A stretch of DNA of 64,000 nt. Origin: Mesorhizobium sp. WSM4311. Lineage in GTDB: Bacteria; Pseudomonadota; Alphaproteobacteria; Rhizobiales; Rhizobiaceae. This document shows positions 48,126 through 55,945 of the stretch, piece by piece. The DNA lies in assembly GCF_002295115.1 (NCBI RefSeq), contig NZ_NSFV01000012.1, forward strand, positions 102,500-166,499. The letters run 5' to 3'. The notes beneath the pieces are model-generated. The model made no database searches. It saw only the letters and a list, made by a program, of their open reading frames with translations, and was not told the origin of the DNA. The position numbers and the translations under genes are program-made. Numbering within the stretch: the stretch's first letter is position 1; each line of letters opens with the position of its first letter.

Positions 48126-50027
48126 TCACAACTCCTTCGCGTGCTCTTTTACTACCGAATCAAGTGCCAAATGGAGAGGCACTGCCTTAGAGAACAGGAA
48201 GCCCTGCGCGGTTCTGCAGCCAAGCTTGTACAGAGTTTGCCGATCTGCCTCTGTTTCAACGCCCTCGGCCATGACCTCGATCCCGAGCGTCCTACCAAGA
48301 TCAATCACCGCTTTGACAAGCAGCCGATTCTCCCGGGACTTGGCTAAGCCGCGAACGAAGCCCTGATCTATTTTCACCTTCCTGATCCGACTGTCCTTGA
48401 GCGATGCCAACGTCGAAAAACCGGTGCCGAAGTCATCGAGCGCGATAGAAATGCCAGCATGTGAAAGCCGGGCGAGCTTTTCATCCACTCTGTCCGGATC
48501 CACTGGGGCTTCTTCGGTAATCTCGATGTCGAACATCGTTGCAGGGAGGTCTTTTGCCGCCAGACCATTAAGAATCATCTCGTCAATATCGCCAGCTTCC
48601 AACTCGCACGGTGAAACATTCATCGCCACACGAACATCACGACGGTCAGCTTTGACCAAGCCCTCGATAAGAGCGCAACAGTCGGCGAATACCGTTTGAG
48701 TTAGCAGCTGAAGCATTCCAGTTTCGCGTGCCGCTGTCATGATCTCGGGCGGAGAAATGGGACCGTGAAGCGGGTGAGACCATCTTAGCAAGGCTTCAAA
48801 ACTGACGACGGCTTCAGTTTCGAGTCTTACGATTGGCTGAAACCAAGCGACCAAGCTTCTCATCGTTATCGCCGAATGAAGATCGCGTTCGATTGACTGG
48901 CGGCGTTGCAACTCCCGGGCTAGCTCGGCATCGAACAGACAAAATTCATTCCTGCCGCGGCGCTTAGCTGTGTAAAGGGCGATGTCGGCCCGCAACAACA
49001 TTTCCGTTAGTCCGGGGTTTTCAGCCAAGTAGATTCCTATAGACGCTCCAATGCGGACTGATGCGATCCCAGGATAGGGGCGAGCAAGCTTGGCTATGAG
49101 ATTGGACGCGAGATTGGTGGGAGAAGGAGAATTCTTTCGCGAAGAAAAAACCAGCACGAATTCATCCCCACCGATGCGGGCGAGCGTTGAGCCCTCCGGT
49201 GCTTCTTCCTCTATTCGGCGGGCGATCCTGGCAAGCAGCTCGTCACCCGTTCTGTGACCGTAGGTATCGTTGACAGATTTGAACCCGTCCAGATCAATCA
49301 GCATGGCCACAAAGGGTCCATCGGTGTTCTCAAACTGATCGATTGCATGTTCGAGGCCCCGCCTGTTGAGGAGCGCGGTAAGATGGTCCTCCCTGGAATT
49401 GCGCTCCATTTCCGCGGCAAGCCGCTCGGCTTGATGTCTCAGGCGGCTCGCGTCACGGAAGCGCGCTTGTCCAACGAACGAGGATCGAACCAGGCCGCCC
49501 TCGAAAAGCAGGACGGCAAAAGCCAGAATGTAGTTTTCCGGGGCTCCCTTCGTCAGCAAACATGCGGCGGCAATGAGGAGTGGCGGTGTGATGAAGCATA
49601 TCGCTGCCGCAGCATATGAGCTGCCGTACGTGACCGCGCCAGCTGAAATGCCCGCCAGAATTATTAGATGCAGCGATGCTTGAGACGTCGTGTATCCAGC
49701 CGTTAGGACGGCAAGGAATGACCAGGTGAATCCCGCCAGAAGAGCAAGCCTGCCAAACCAGCGAAGCCGCAGCCAAACCCGTGTCAGATCATCCTGGACT
49801 CCGGGTTCCTTCAGCTGATGACGGGCGAGTGCAAGGCGGGCGGCATTTATCGCATTAACGACCGAAAACCAGGCCGCGCCAGCAAGACCGTTCCCGGAAA
49901 GGGCCTGCACGGTCAAAATCAGCCCGGACAGCACAATGCTTATCGGCATTGAGACGAAAAGGCCTGCCCTCAGATCAGCGAGCTGGTCCTGAAGGATTCT
50001 CGCCTCCAGCGGATCTTCTTTTTCCAA
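48126..50027 (-). CDS. Membrane GGDEF-EAL protein (c-di-GMP cyclase/phosphodiesterase)
   Basis: 633 residues. N-terminal part to about 190 has some five to six membrane segments and no known sensor. GGDEF domain: RIGGDEF at 284-290 intact; the inhibitory site R-x-x-D is absent before it. EAL domain from about 385: EALLRW at 411, NVSPCELEAGD and DDFGTGFSTLASL with the metal residues, then AEGVETEADRQTL and AQGFLFSKAV. Both active centres look intact, so it can make or degrade cyclic di-GMP; such tandem proteins are most often phosphodiesterases with a regulatory GGDEF. Single gene within the island-like region. Confidence 0.93.
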   Translation of the reverse strand: MEKEDPLEARILQDQLADLRAGLFVSMPISIVLSGLILTVQALSGNGLAGAAWFSVVNAINAARLALARHQLKEPGVQDDLTRVWLRLRWFGRLALLAGFTWSFLAVLTAGYTTSQASLHLIILAGISAGAVTYGSSYAAAAICFITPPLLIAAACLLTKGAPENYILAFAVLLFEGGLVRSSFVGQARFRDASRLRHQAERLAAEMERNSREDHLTALLNRRGLEHAIDQFENTDGPFVAMLIDLDGFKSVNDTYGHRTGDELLARIARRIEEEAPEGSTLARIGGDEFVLVFSSRKNSPSPTNLASNLIAKLARPYPGIASVRIGASIGIYLAENPGLTEMLLRADIALYTAKRRGRNEFCLFDAELARELQRRQSIERDLHSAITMRSLVAWFQPIVRLETEAVVSFEALLRWSHPLHGPISPPEIMTAARETGMLQLLTQTVFADCCALIEGLVKADRRDVRVAMNVSPCELEAGDIDEMILNGLAAKDLPATMFDIEITEEAPVDPDRVDEKLARLSHAGISIALDDFGTGFSTLASLKDSRIRKVKIDQGFVRGLAKSRENRLLVKAVIDLGRTLGIEVMAEGVETEADRQTLYKLGCRTAQGFLFSKAVPLHLALDSVVKEHAKEL

Positions 50028-50202
50028 GGCTGGACGGGTCAGCTTGCTTACTCCTGCTTGTCCGCAGCCTATGCAGCCCCCCTGAAGGACGGGTTAATTC
50101 TTCAATCGGAGATCAGCGTCGGGGAGCAGGATTACTCCGGTGCATCATGCACTCTCTCATCGCTCGCCCAGCACGCGCAAAAATGCGACTGCTGGTGCAG
50201 TA

Positions 50203-51381
50203 TCACCGCTGGAGCTCCGCCGAAATCCCATGCCGGACAAGGGGAACATGTTGGGCAAAGCGAAGCCCCAGATGCCTTGCAAGCCGTGCCGCCAGGTGGT
50301 CTCTGGAGTAGAGTCCAACCAATATGTTCGTTGCATGGTAGAGCGGCGCCGCCGACAGGCGCAGCCGCCTTTCGTATATATGCAGCATGTCGGGGTCGCC
50401 AACATTGCGGCCGTCGCGGCACGCAGTCATGATTCCACGGGCGAGTTGCTTCTGGCTGCTGAGACCGATGTTGAATCCGTGAGCGGTCACCGGGTGCATG
50501 CCGATGGCAGCGTCGCCGATGAGTGCGGCGCTCGGCGCCCGGAATTTGTGCGCCCAGGTCGTGACCAGCGGATAGGTGTGGCGCTTGCTTGCCAAGGTCA
50601 TTTTTCCAAGGCGCCCTCGACACCGTTTCGTCAACTCCGACAGGAACAAATCATCATCGAAGGCAAGCAGTCTATAGGCCTCGTTTGAGCGCAATGTGAG
50701 CAGCAGCGACGACATGCCCTCCGCGAGGGGCAATATCGCTATCGTCTGATGGTGATCGAACCATTCGATGGCGATCTGGTGGTGGGCGCGCTCGTGCCTC
50801 ACTCGGCAAATCAGCATCGAGTGGCCAAGCCGGTTGATATCGGCGCCGATGCCTAGCAGATCACGCGTGGCGGACAAACGCGAATCCGCGGCAACAACCA
50901 GCCGAGCAGTTAAACGCGCGCCATTAGAGAGCGTTACGACTGCTCCTTCTTGGCTGTTTGTTGCATCGACGACCGAGTGGCCGCACAACAGCCGGGCGCG
51001 ATCCTGCAAGCGGACGATTTTGAACAGCGCCTCGCGGATCCGGCAATTTGGAACCAAAACCCCCAGCGGTTCTCCAGAGTTGCTGGGAGGATCGAAACGA
51101 AGAGCGAATGCGCTCGAGCCGTTGAGCACGCGCGCGCCTTGAAGTGCTGATTTGTCCGAAGCCGGGATGACATCCCAGGCGCCGAGCTCGCGAAGGGTTC
51201 TGATCGAAGCGTTGGTCAGCGCGATTTCGCGACCATCGAAAGCCGGATTCGCCAGACTATCGAATGTGTTCTGTTCAACAACTGCCACCTTGAGTTCGCT
51301 TTGGGCAAGCGACGCAGCGAACGAAAGGCCGACCGGGCCGGCTCCAACGACAACGATGTCAAAATTATCGTCAGAGCCCAT
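50203..51381 (-). CDS. ubiM: UbiM-type FAD-dependent ubiquinone hydroxylase
   Basis: 392 residues from ATG at 51381; the frame open upstream runs into a duplicated block and is not expected to be coding. UbiH/UbiF-like flavoprotein: FDIVVVGAGPVGLSFAASLA, then DGREIALTNASIRTLRELGA (diagnostic for the UbiM group as I recall), SALQGARVLNGSSAFALRFD and GDAAIGMHPVTAHGFNIGL. Hydroxylates the ubiquinone ring with O2 and NAD(P)H. UbiM genes occur sporadically in proteobacteria and are thought to spread by transfer, which fits this island-like place. Could act in addition to the chromosomal enzymes. Confidence 0.85.
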   Translation of the reverse strand: MGSDDNFDIVVVGAGPVGLSFAASLAQSELKVAVVEQNTFDSLANPAFDGREIALTNASIRTLRELGAWDVIPASDKSALQGARVLNGSSAFALRFDPPSNSGEPLGVLVPNCRIREALFKIVRLQDRARLLCGHSVVDATNSQEGAVVTLSNGARLTARLVVAADSRLSATRDLLGIGADINRLGHSMLICRVRHERAHHQIAIEWFDHHQTIAILPLAEGMSSLLLTLRSNEAYRLLAFDDDLFLSELTKRCRGRLGKMTLASKRHTYPLVTTWAHKFRAPSAALIGDAAIGMHPVTAHGFNIGLSSQKQLARGIMTACRDGRNVGDPDMLHIYERRLRLSAAPLYHATNILVGLYSRDHLAARLARHLGLRFAQHVPLVRHGISAELQR

Positions 51382-51462
51382 CAGCGTGCCGCCATCCGGT
51401 CGCCTATCCTCGTGTAACGGTGGAACTGAGCCGAGTGACATGAGCTCCGTGCCCGCCGCATT

Positions 51463-51635
51463 GCCTAAAGGCGCTGGGCCGGGAGATTCGCATCGATCGG
51501 CAACGAAGCACTCAAAGCGCTCAGAGGTGGATGCGGCTAACCGATCCCGCCCTTTCGCCGCGCAGCCGCGCAGATCGCCGCCAGCAAGCGAGACACTCGC
51601 GACGCTGGTCAGCGACGGCCGCGCCGCATCGATCG
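51463..51635. repeat. Diverged duplicated block, copy A
   Basis: Upstream of ubiM. Shares, in the same order, cgatcggcaacga, ccagcaagcgaga and several shorter words with copy B at 52378. The downstream word attccacctggaac also has a partner (gttccactttggaac) near 52740. No function seen. Confidence 0.5.
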
Positions 51636-51664
51636 CCACATTCCACCTGGAACCCTTGCGCATA

Positions 51665-52282
51665 CTACTCACGCTCCACGACGTCGAAGCGGGCTCTCTT
51701 GCGAGGGTGAGGGTATCGAACGTAGCGCTCTCTCTCGTCATCCCAGCCAAGGTAGCGGAAACTTTTATCCACGACCGCGCATATCTCATCAAGAACCTGC
51801 TGCATGGCTTCGATGTCGATGTCCTTGCAATTCAGTCGCCGATAGAGCAAAGCCCACGCGGCGACATAGTCGTCGAAATAGCGCGCGTCACTCGAACCAA
51901 TGATCAACTTCGGACGGTTGATCGATTTCGAAAACGCACGTCCCAACCCCGATGATGCTCCGCAGCACGTTGACATCACGAGGATCTTCGGCGCTGGATG
52001 CGAGCCCTGGAACATTTTTACGAAGTCAGCCCAAAGAAGGCCACTTCGCCCACTGGACGAAGCGATCCCGTCACCATTGCCGTGCCCGGCGATGTGAAGC
52101 ACGTCGCACTCCGCCTCCATCGCTCGTACTACAGCCTCACCAAATTTCGTTCGGTTCAACGCCATTTGGAGCTCCGCGCGGATGTTGACAGCCTTTAACA
52201 AGTGCTGCACGATCGGTCCCTCTTGCCTGTCGGCGAAGTAGTCATTTGCATTGTGGCAGTCGATGATGTGTACGGTGTTCAT
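51665..52282 (-). CDS. Stand-alone caspase/CHAT-like protein
   Basis: 205 residues from ATG at 52282 with GGAG five bases upstream. The whole chain looks like one clan CD-type peptidase domain: DVLHIAGHGNGDGI with a candidate catalytic His at 67, and ILVMSTCCGASSGLGRAF with Cys at 106-107, spaced as in CHAT/caspase families, followed by IIGSSDARYFDDYVAAWALL (substrate-side strands). Basic tail YPHPRKRARFDVVERE. No fusion partner such as TPR or NTPase. Divergent or cotranscribed partners are unclear; ubiM follows 284 bp downstream. Proteolytic activity is inferred, not proven; it could be a non-enzymatic relative. Confidence 0.65.
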   Translation of the reverse strand: MNTVHIIDCHNANDYFADRQEGPIVQHLLKAVNIRAELQMALNRTKFGEAVVRAMEAECDVLHIAGHGNGDGIASSSGRSGLLWADFVKMFQGSHPAPKILVMSTCCGASSGLGRAFSKSINRPKLIIGSSDARYFDDYVAAWALLYRRLNCKDIDIEAMQQVLDEICAVVDKSFRYLGWDDERERYVRYPHPRKRARFDVVERE

Positions 52283-52377
52283 GGTACTCCAGCCGCTTGT
52301 TCGTTCATCGTCGTGACGAGCGGACACCACGCGCGCGGAACCGCGTGACGTGCGCTGGGTTCCGGTACCGTCGCATA

Positions 52378-52536
52378 GCCTCAAGGCGCGGGCCGGGAAT
52401 CGGGATGGATCGGCAACGACGCACACAACCCATCAAAGGCGAAAGCTGTTGATCGGCCCCCTGTCCGCGCAAGCCACGCGGATGGTCAGCCAGCAAGCGA
52501 GATACACACGACGCCGGTCAGCTAATGGCTGCGCCG
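52378..52536. repeat. Diverged duplicated block, copy B
   Basis: Partner of copy A (51463), same orientation, upstream of the CHAT-like gene. Conserved words gatcggcaacga and ccagcaagcgaga occur at similar spacing. Both copies stand before the 5' end of a gene on the minus strand. Confidence 0.5.
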
Positions 52537-52898
52537 TAAGCACAAGGCATGGCCGACCACACGACAGAAAACCCAGAACCGTGAAGGTGCTGATAATGAC
52601 GACCAATCTTTCCGTAAGTCATGCATTTCTCCGTCGAAGACTGGTCAATAGACCACGCCGATGAGTATGACCCTGATCTGGATCAGCCAGACATGACCAA
52701 TCGGCACTGGCGGTTCACGGTCAGGTGATCGACCGTGACGTTCCACTTTGGAACCCGTGCGCACATTGCCAAGCTCTCGTCCGGCCACGCGAGGTACTCT
52801 CGTGGCATCACACGCCTCATACTGGGTGCAATGGGAGGCAGTCCTTCGCACGACAGAGGCTTTTCACAAATGTAGTGTGCAGCTTAGGTCAAGATGGT

Positions 52899-52939
52899 CA
52901 TGGAGCATGGAGCATGGAGCATGGAGCATGGAGCATGGA
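52899..52939. repeat. 7-bp tandem repeat (catggag, about 5.9 units)
   Basis: Five perfect copies of catggag and a sixth copy of six bases, head to tail. Since 7 is not a multiple of three, copy-number changes would shift any reading frame across it, but no real gene crosses it here. Confidence 0.9.
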
Positions 52940-53010
52940 CAGCTTGTTCCCGACCGAGCCGGCTCGACTGACGAGCGCGATCCGCGCATCTTATGCACAG
53001 CGGATTGAAA

Positions 53011-53166
53011 TCAGCGTTCCGGTTTGTCGTCCCGATCAATTAGTATCCGCTCGGCGGCTCCGTCGAGATCTTCGTATTGACCGCTTCGCAATGCCCAGAC
53101 GAAGCCGGACACACCCAGTGCACCCAGAAAAAGGGCCACTGGTATGAGATAGAGCAACGTCGTCAC
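53011..53166 (-). CDS. fixS: Cbb3 oxidase maturation protein FixS/CcoS
   Basis: 51 residues, GTG start 5 bp after the fixI stop codon. One membrane helix (YLIPVALFLGALGVSGFVWA) and the family tag LRSGQYEDLDGAAERILID. Needed to place heme b and copper in the catalytic subunit of cbb3 oxidase. The long open frame covering it is mostly a fixI shadow. Last gene of fixGHIS. Confidence 0.9.
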   Translation of the reverse strand: MTTLLYLIPVALFLGALGVSGFVWALRSGQYEDLDGAAERILIDRDDKPER

Positions 53167-53171
53167 GAGGA

Positions 53172-55451
53172 TTATGCCGAATAGCTGACTGCGGAGCGTC
53201 CGACTTTTTGAATAACTTGCAGCGTCGCATTCGCCCCGAAGCCGTGCAAGCGCAATGCGTTTCCAATAACAAGCACCGATGAGGCAGACATGGCAATCGC
53301 CGCTAACAAAGGCGTGGCGTGGCCCAGGATGGCGATCGGCACGGCGACGGCATTGTAGACGATCGCAATCGCGATGTTCTGGCGGATCAGGTGTCCCGCC
53401 TTGCGCGAGACGTCCAGCGCGAGAGGCACTGCCAGAAGGCTTTCGCGCAGGAATACGAAGTCGGCGGCATTGCGGCCAATGTCGGCGGCGGTGGCCGGAG
53501 CGATCGAGACATGCGCCGCGCTCAGCGCCGGCGTGTCGTTGAGGCCGTCGCCAACCATCAGAACCTTGTGTCCGTCTTTCGCCAGGGTCTCGATGCGCTC
53601 GACCTTGCCCGACGGCAGCAGGCACGGAACGAAGTCCTCGACACCCAGCATTCTTGCAACTTCACCGCAGGCACCTGCGGTATCGCCCGACAGCATTTGC
53701 ATCGACACCCCAGTATCGTTCAATCGCTTGATCGCCGCCGCCGCGTCGGCGCGCAGCGCATCCTCGAAATCGAAGGTCGCGACAATGAACCCGTCTTTTG
53801 TCAGCACCGTTCCGCCATAGCCATGGTTGCCTTCACCACCGGTCCGGGCCTTCCATCCAGCCCATCCGCGTCGACCCAGCCGCCAGATGCTTCCGGCGAC
53901 AGTGGCTTCGATCCCGAACCCCGGATGCTCTGTGACGGCATCGAATTTGTGTTGCCCGCCAGGAGCGGCAAAGCCGGTTATGGCCTTTGAAAACGGGTGA
54001 CGCGAGTGCGCGGCCATGTCTGCCGCGATTGCCAGCATGGCCGGATCGATCGACGATGCATTGAGGAGCCGGGGTTGTCCGAGCGTGAGCGTTCCGGTCT
54101 TGTCGAACACTGCGTTATCAATCGTCGCCAGGCGCTCCATGGCCGAACCGTCCTTGACCATGATGCCGTTCTCGAACAGACGCCGCGCGGCGACCACCTG
54201 AACGATCGGTACGGCGAGGCCGAGCGCGCACGGGCAGGTGATGATCAGAACGGCAATGGCGATCGTCATCGCCCGGTGCCAGTCGCCCGTCGCCGCCATC
54301 CAACCCAGGAATGTCACGAAGGCGGTGAGATGAACCACGGGCGCGTAGAGTGCCGACACGCGATCAGCGATGCGGCGATAGTGCGCGCGACCGCCCTCTG
54401 CGGCTTCCATCAGCCGAACCATTTCGGCGAGGAACGAATCCTTCGCGGCGGCGGTCGCCTCGATCGTCAGCGGGCCGGTAAGATTGAGCACGCCGGCCTG
54501 CACGGCTTCGCCCGGCGCCACGTTTTTCGGCGCGCTTTCGCCTGAGGCCAGCGAGCAGTCGAGATCAGACGCTCCGTGGATGATCTTGCCGTCGACGGGG
54601 ATCCTTTCACCGGCCGCGATCAGCAGCTGCATCCCCGGTTCGATCTCGCCAACCGGCAGATAGTCGCGCGCGCCATCGCCGCGCAGCACCATGGCGCCGC
54701 GTGCGGCCAGCTGCGACAGGCCTTTCACCGCGGTGCGGGCACGTTCGCGCATCACGTGATCCAGCGTCCTGCCGATCAAAAGGAAAAAAAGCAGCGAAAC
54801 CGACGCGTCGAAATAGGCGTGGTCGCCATGGTTGATCGTCTCATAGAGGCTCATGGCGTAAGCGAGCGACACTCCGACCGCGATCGGCACGTCCATGTTC
54901 ATGCGGCCGTGGCGCAGTGCATTCCAGGCCGAGCGGAAGAAGATGCCGCCGGCGAAGGCGAGCGCTGGGATGGCGATCAATGCGGAGACCCAGTGAAACA
55001 GGTCGCGGGTAGCCCCTTCGGCCCCGGACCAGACAGAGACCGAAAGCAGCATGATATTGCCCGCCGCGAACCCGGCAACCGCGACGGCGCGGATCAACTC
55101 CGAAAGCGTCCTGTCCTTTTCATCAATCTCGGGGGCGAAGAGATGCGCCTGGTAGCCGAGCCGTCCAAGCGCGGCGACGAACGGTGGAACCTCGTCGCCA
55201 CGCCAGCGGACCGAGACCCGTTTCGTCGACAGGTTGACGCGGGCGCTCTCGACGCGATCGAGCGTTCCCAACGCCGTCTCGATCGTCTGGATACAAGCTG
55301 CGCAATGAACGCTCGGCACCGAAAGATCGGTTTGGCGGAGATCATCTCCAAGCGATCGGCTCGCCAGCCTGATCTCTTGACTAGACGGCAGGACCGACGT
55401 GGTGCTGCCCAGATCAAGCGCCATTTCGGCGCCCGGTGCACAACAACTCAT
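53172..55451 (-). CDS. fixI: Copper P-type ATPase FixI/CcoI
   Basis: 759 residues. P1B ATPase for the copper of cbb3 oxidase. N-terminal CC pair, heavy-metal domain with HCAAC at 49-53, eight membrane helices, TGES-like SGES at 303-306, CPC in IITCPCALG at 406-408, phosphorylation site D450 in FDKTGTLTLGQP and the hinge VGDGLNDTPALSAAHV. The CPC and single HMA are those of CcoI/CtpA-type exporters that deliver copper for oxidase assembly. Overlaps fixH by 4 bp (ATGA). Confidence 0.96.
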   Translation of the reverse strand: MSCCAPGAEMALDLGSTTSVLPSSQEIRLASRSLGDDLRQTDLSVPSVHCAACIQTIETALGTLDRVESARVNLSTKRVSVRWRGDEVPPFVAALGRLGYQAHLFAPEIDEKDRTLSELIRAVAVAGFAAGNIMLLSVSVWSGAEGATRDLFHWVSALIAIPALAFAGGIFFRSAWNALRHGRMNMDVPIAVGVSLAYAMSLYETINHGDHAYFDASVSLLFFLLIGRTLDHVMRERARTAVKGLSQLAARGAMVLRGDGARDYLPVGEIEPGMQLLIAAGERIPVDGKIIHGASDLDCSLASGESAPKNVAPGEAVQAGVLNLTGPLTIEATAAAKDSFLAEMVRLMEAAEGGRAHYRRIADRVSALYAPVVHLTAFVTFLGWMAATGDWHRAMTIAIAVLIITCPCALGLAVPIVQVVAARRLFENGIMVKDGSAMERLATIDNAVFDKTGTLTLGQPRLLNASSIDPAMLAIAADMAAHSRHPFSKAITGFAAPGGQHKFDAVTEHPGFGIEATVAGSIWRLGRRGWAGWKARTGGEGNHGYGGTVLTKDGFIVATFDFEDALRADAAAAIKRLNDTGVSMQMLSGDTAGACGEVARMLGVEDFVPCLLPSGKVERIETLAKDGHKVLMVGDGLNDTPALSAAHVSIAPATAADIGRNAADFVFLRESLLAVPLALDVSRKAGHLIRQNIAIAIVYNAVAVPIAILGHATPLLAAIAMSASSVLVIGNALRLHGFGANATLQVIQKVGRSAVSYSA

Positions 55452-55945
55452 TTCAGCGCTCCATGGGAAATCATGATCCTGCGGACTTCGCGGTAGGGCT
55501 CGGCCAGACCGGCGTCAGCGTCGACTTCGACGATCCAGACGCCATCCTTCGGCATGTGCTGGGCTGCGAATTCCTGGCCGGAGGCGAGGGCGAGGTTGAC
55601 CGCCTTGTCCTCTTTCTCGTAGGCGGGATGGCGAAACAGCACCTTGACGCCATGCAAGGCAATCGGCTTGCCGACGGCGTCGGTAAGGCTATAGCGGACC
55701 TCGCCCCATGCGATGGTCAGCTTGCCGGTCCAGCCGAGCGCTGCCTGCGCCCGCCCCTCCTCGGCCTTCTTGTTGAACTGCTGGCTCGCCACATAGGTGT
55801 TTTCGACGACAAGGCCGGTCCAGCTCGTGTTGGCGAGCGTTGCCATCGTCAGATTGACCGCGATGACCACCCCGAAAAAGGCTAGGATGATGGCCAGCAT
55901 GTGCCTGCCGGTGAATACGCGGGGTTTTTCAGCGTTAGCGGTCAT
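55448..55945 (-). CDS. fixH: FixH/CcoH cbb3 assembly protein
   Basis: 165 residues. One N-terminal membrane helix (MLAIILAFFGVVIAVNLTMA) followed by a periplasmic domain: TSWTGLVVENTYVASQQFNK is the conserved CcoH segment; WIVEVDADAGLAEPYREVRR near the end. Interacts with FixI and the oxidase subunits during assembly. Overlaps fixG and fixI by 4 bp each, so the three are translationally coupled. Confidence 0.94.
   Translation of the reverse strand: MTANAEKPRVFTGRHMLAIILAFFGVVIAVNLTMATLANTSWTGLVVENTYVASQQFNKKAEEGRAQAALGWTGKLTIAWGEVRYSLTDAVGKPIALHGVKVLFRHPAYEKEDKAVNLALASGQEFAAQHMPKDGVWIVEVDADAGLAEPYREVRRIMISHGALK

Larger units (their letters stand above)
52283..53010. other. Region with repeats and no convincing gene
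   Basis: About 730 bp upstream of the CHAT-like gene and downstream of fixS. Contains duplicated block B and a 7-bp tandem array. Open frames here (for example a plus frame from 52725 that reads through the tandem array) have low-complexity translation and no ribosome binding site, so I leave them out. Confidence 0.5.

Noticed and set aside
52899..52939. CRISPR array
   Set aside because: Units are 7 bp, contiguous and without spacers; no cas gene in the window.
52725..53147. Plus-strand ORF of 140 codons across the 7-bp repeat
   Set aside because: No ribosome binding site, low-complexity peptide from the repeat, and overlap with fixS on the other strand.
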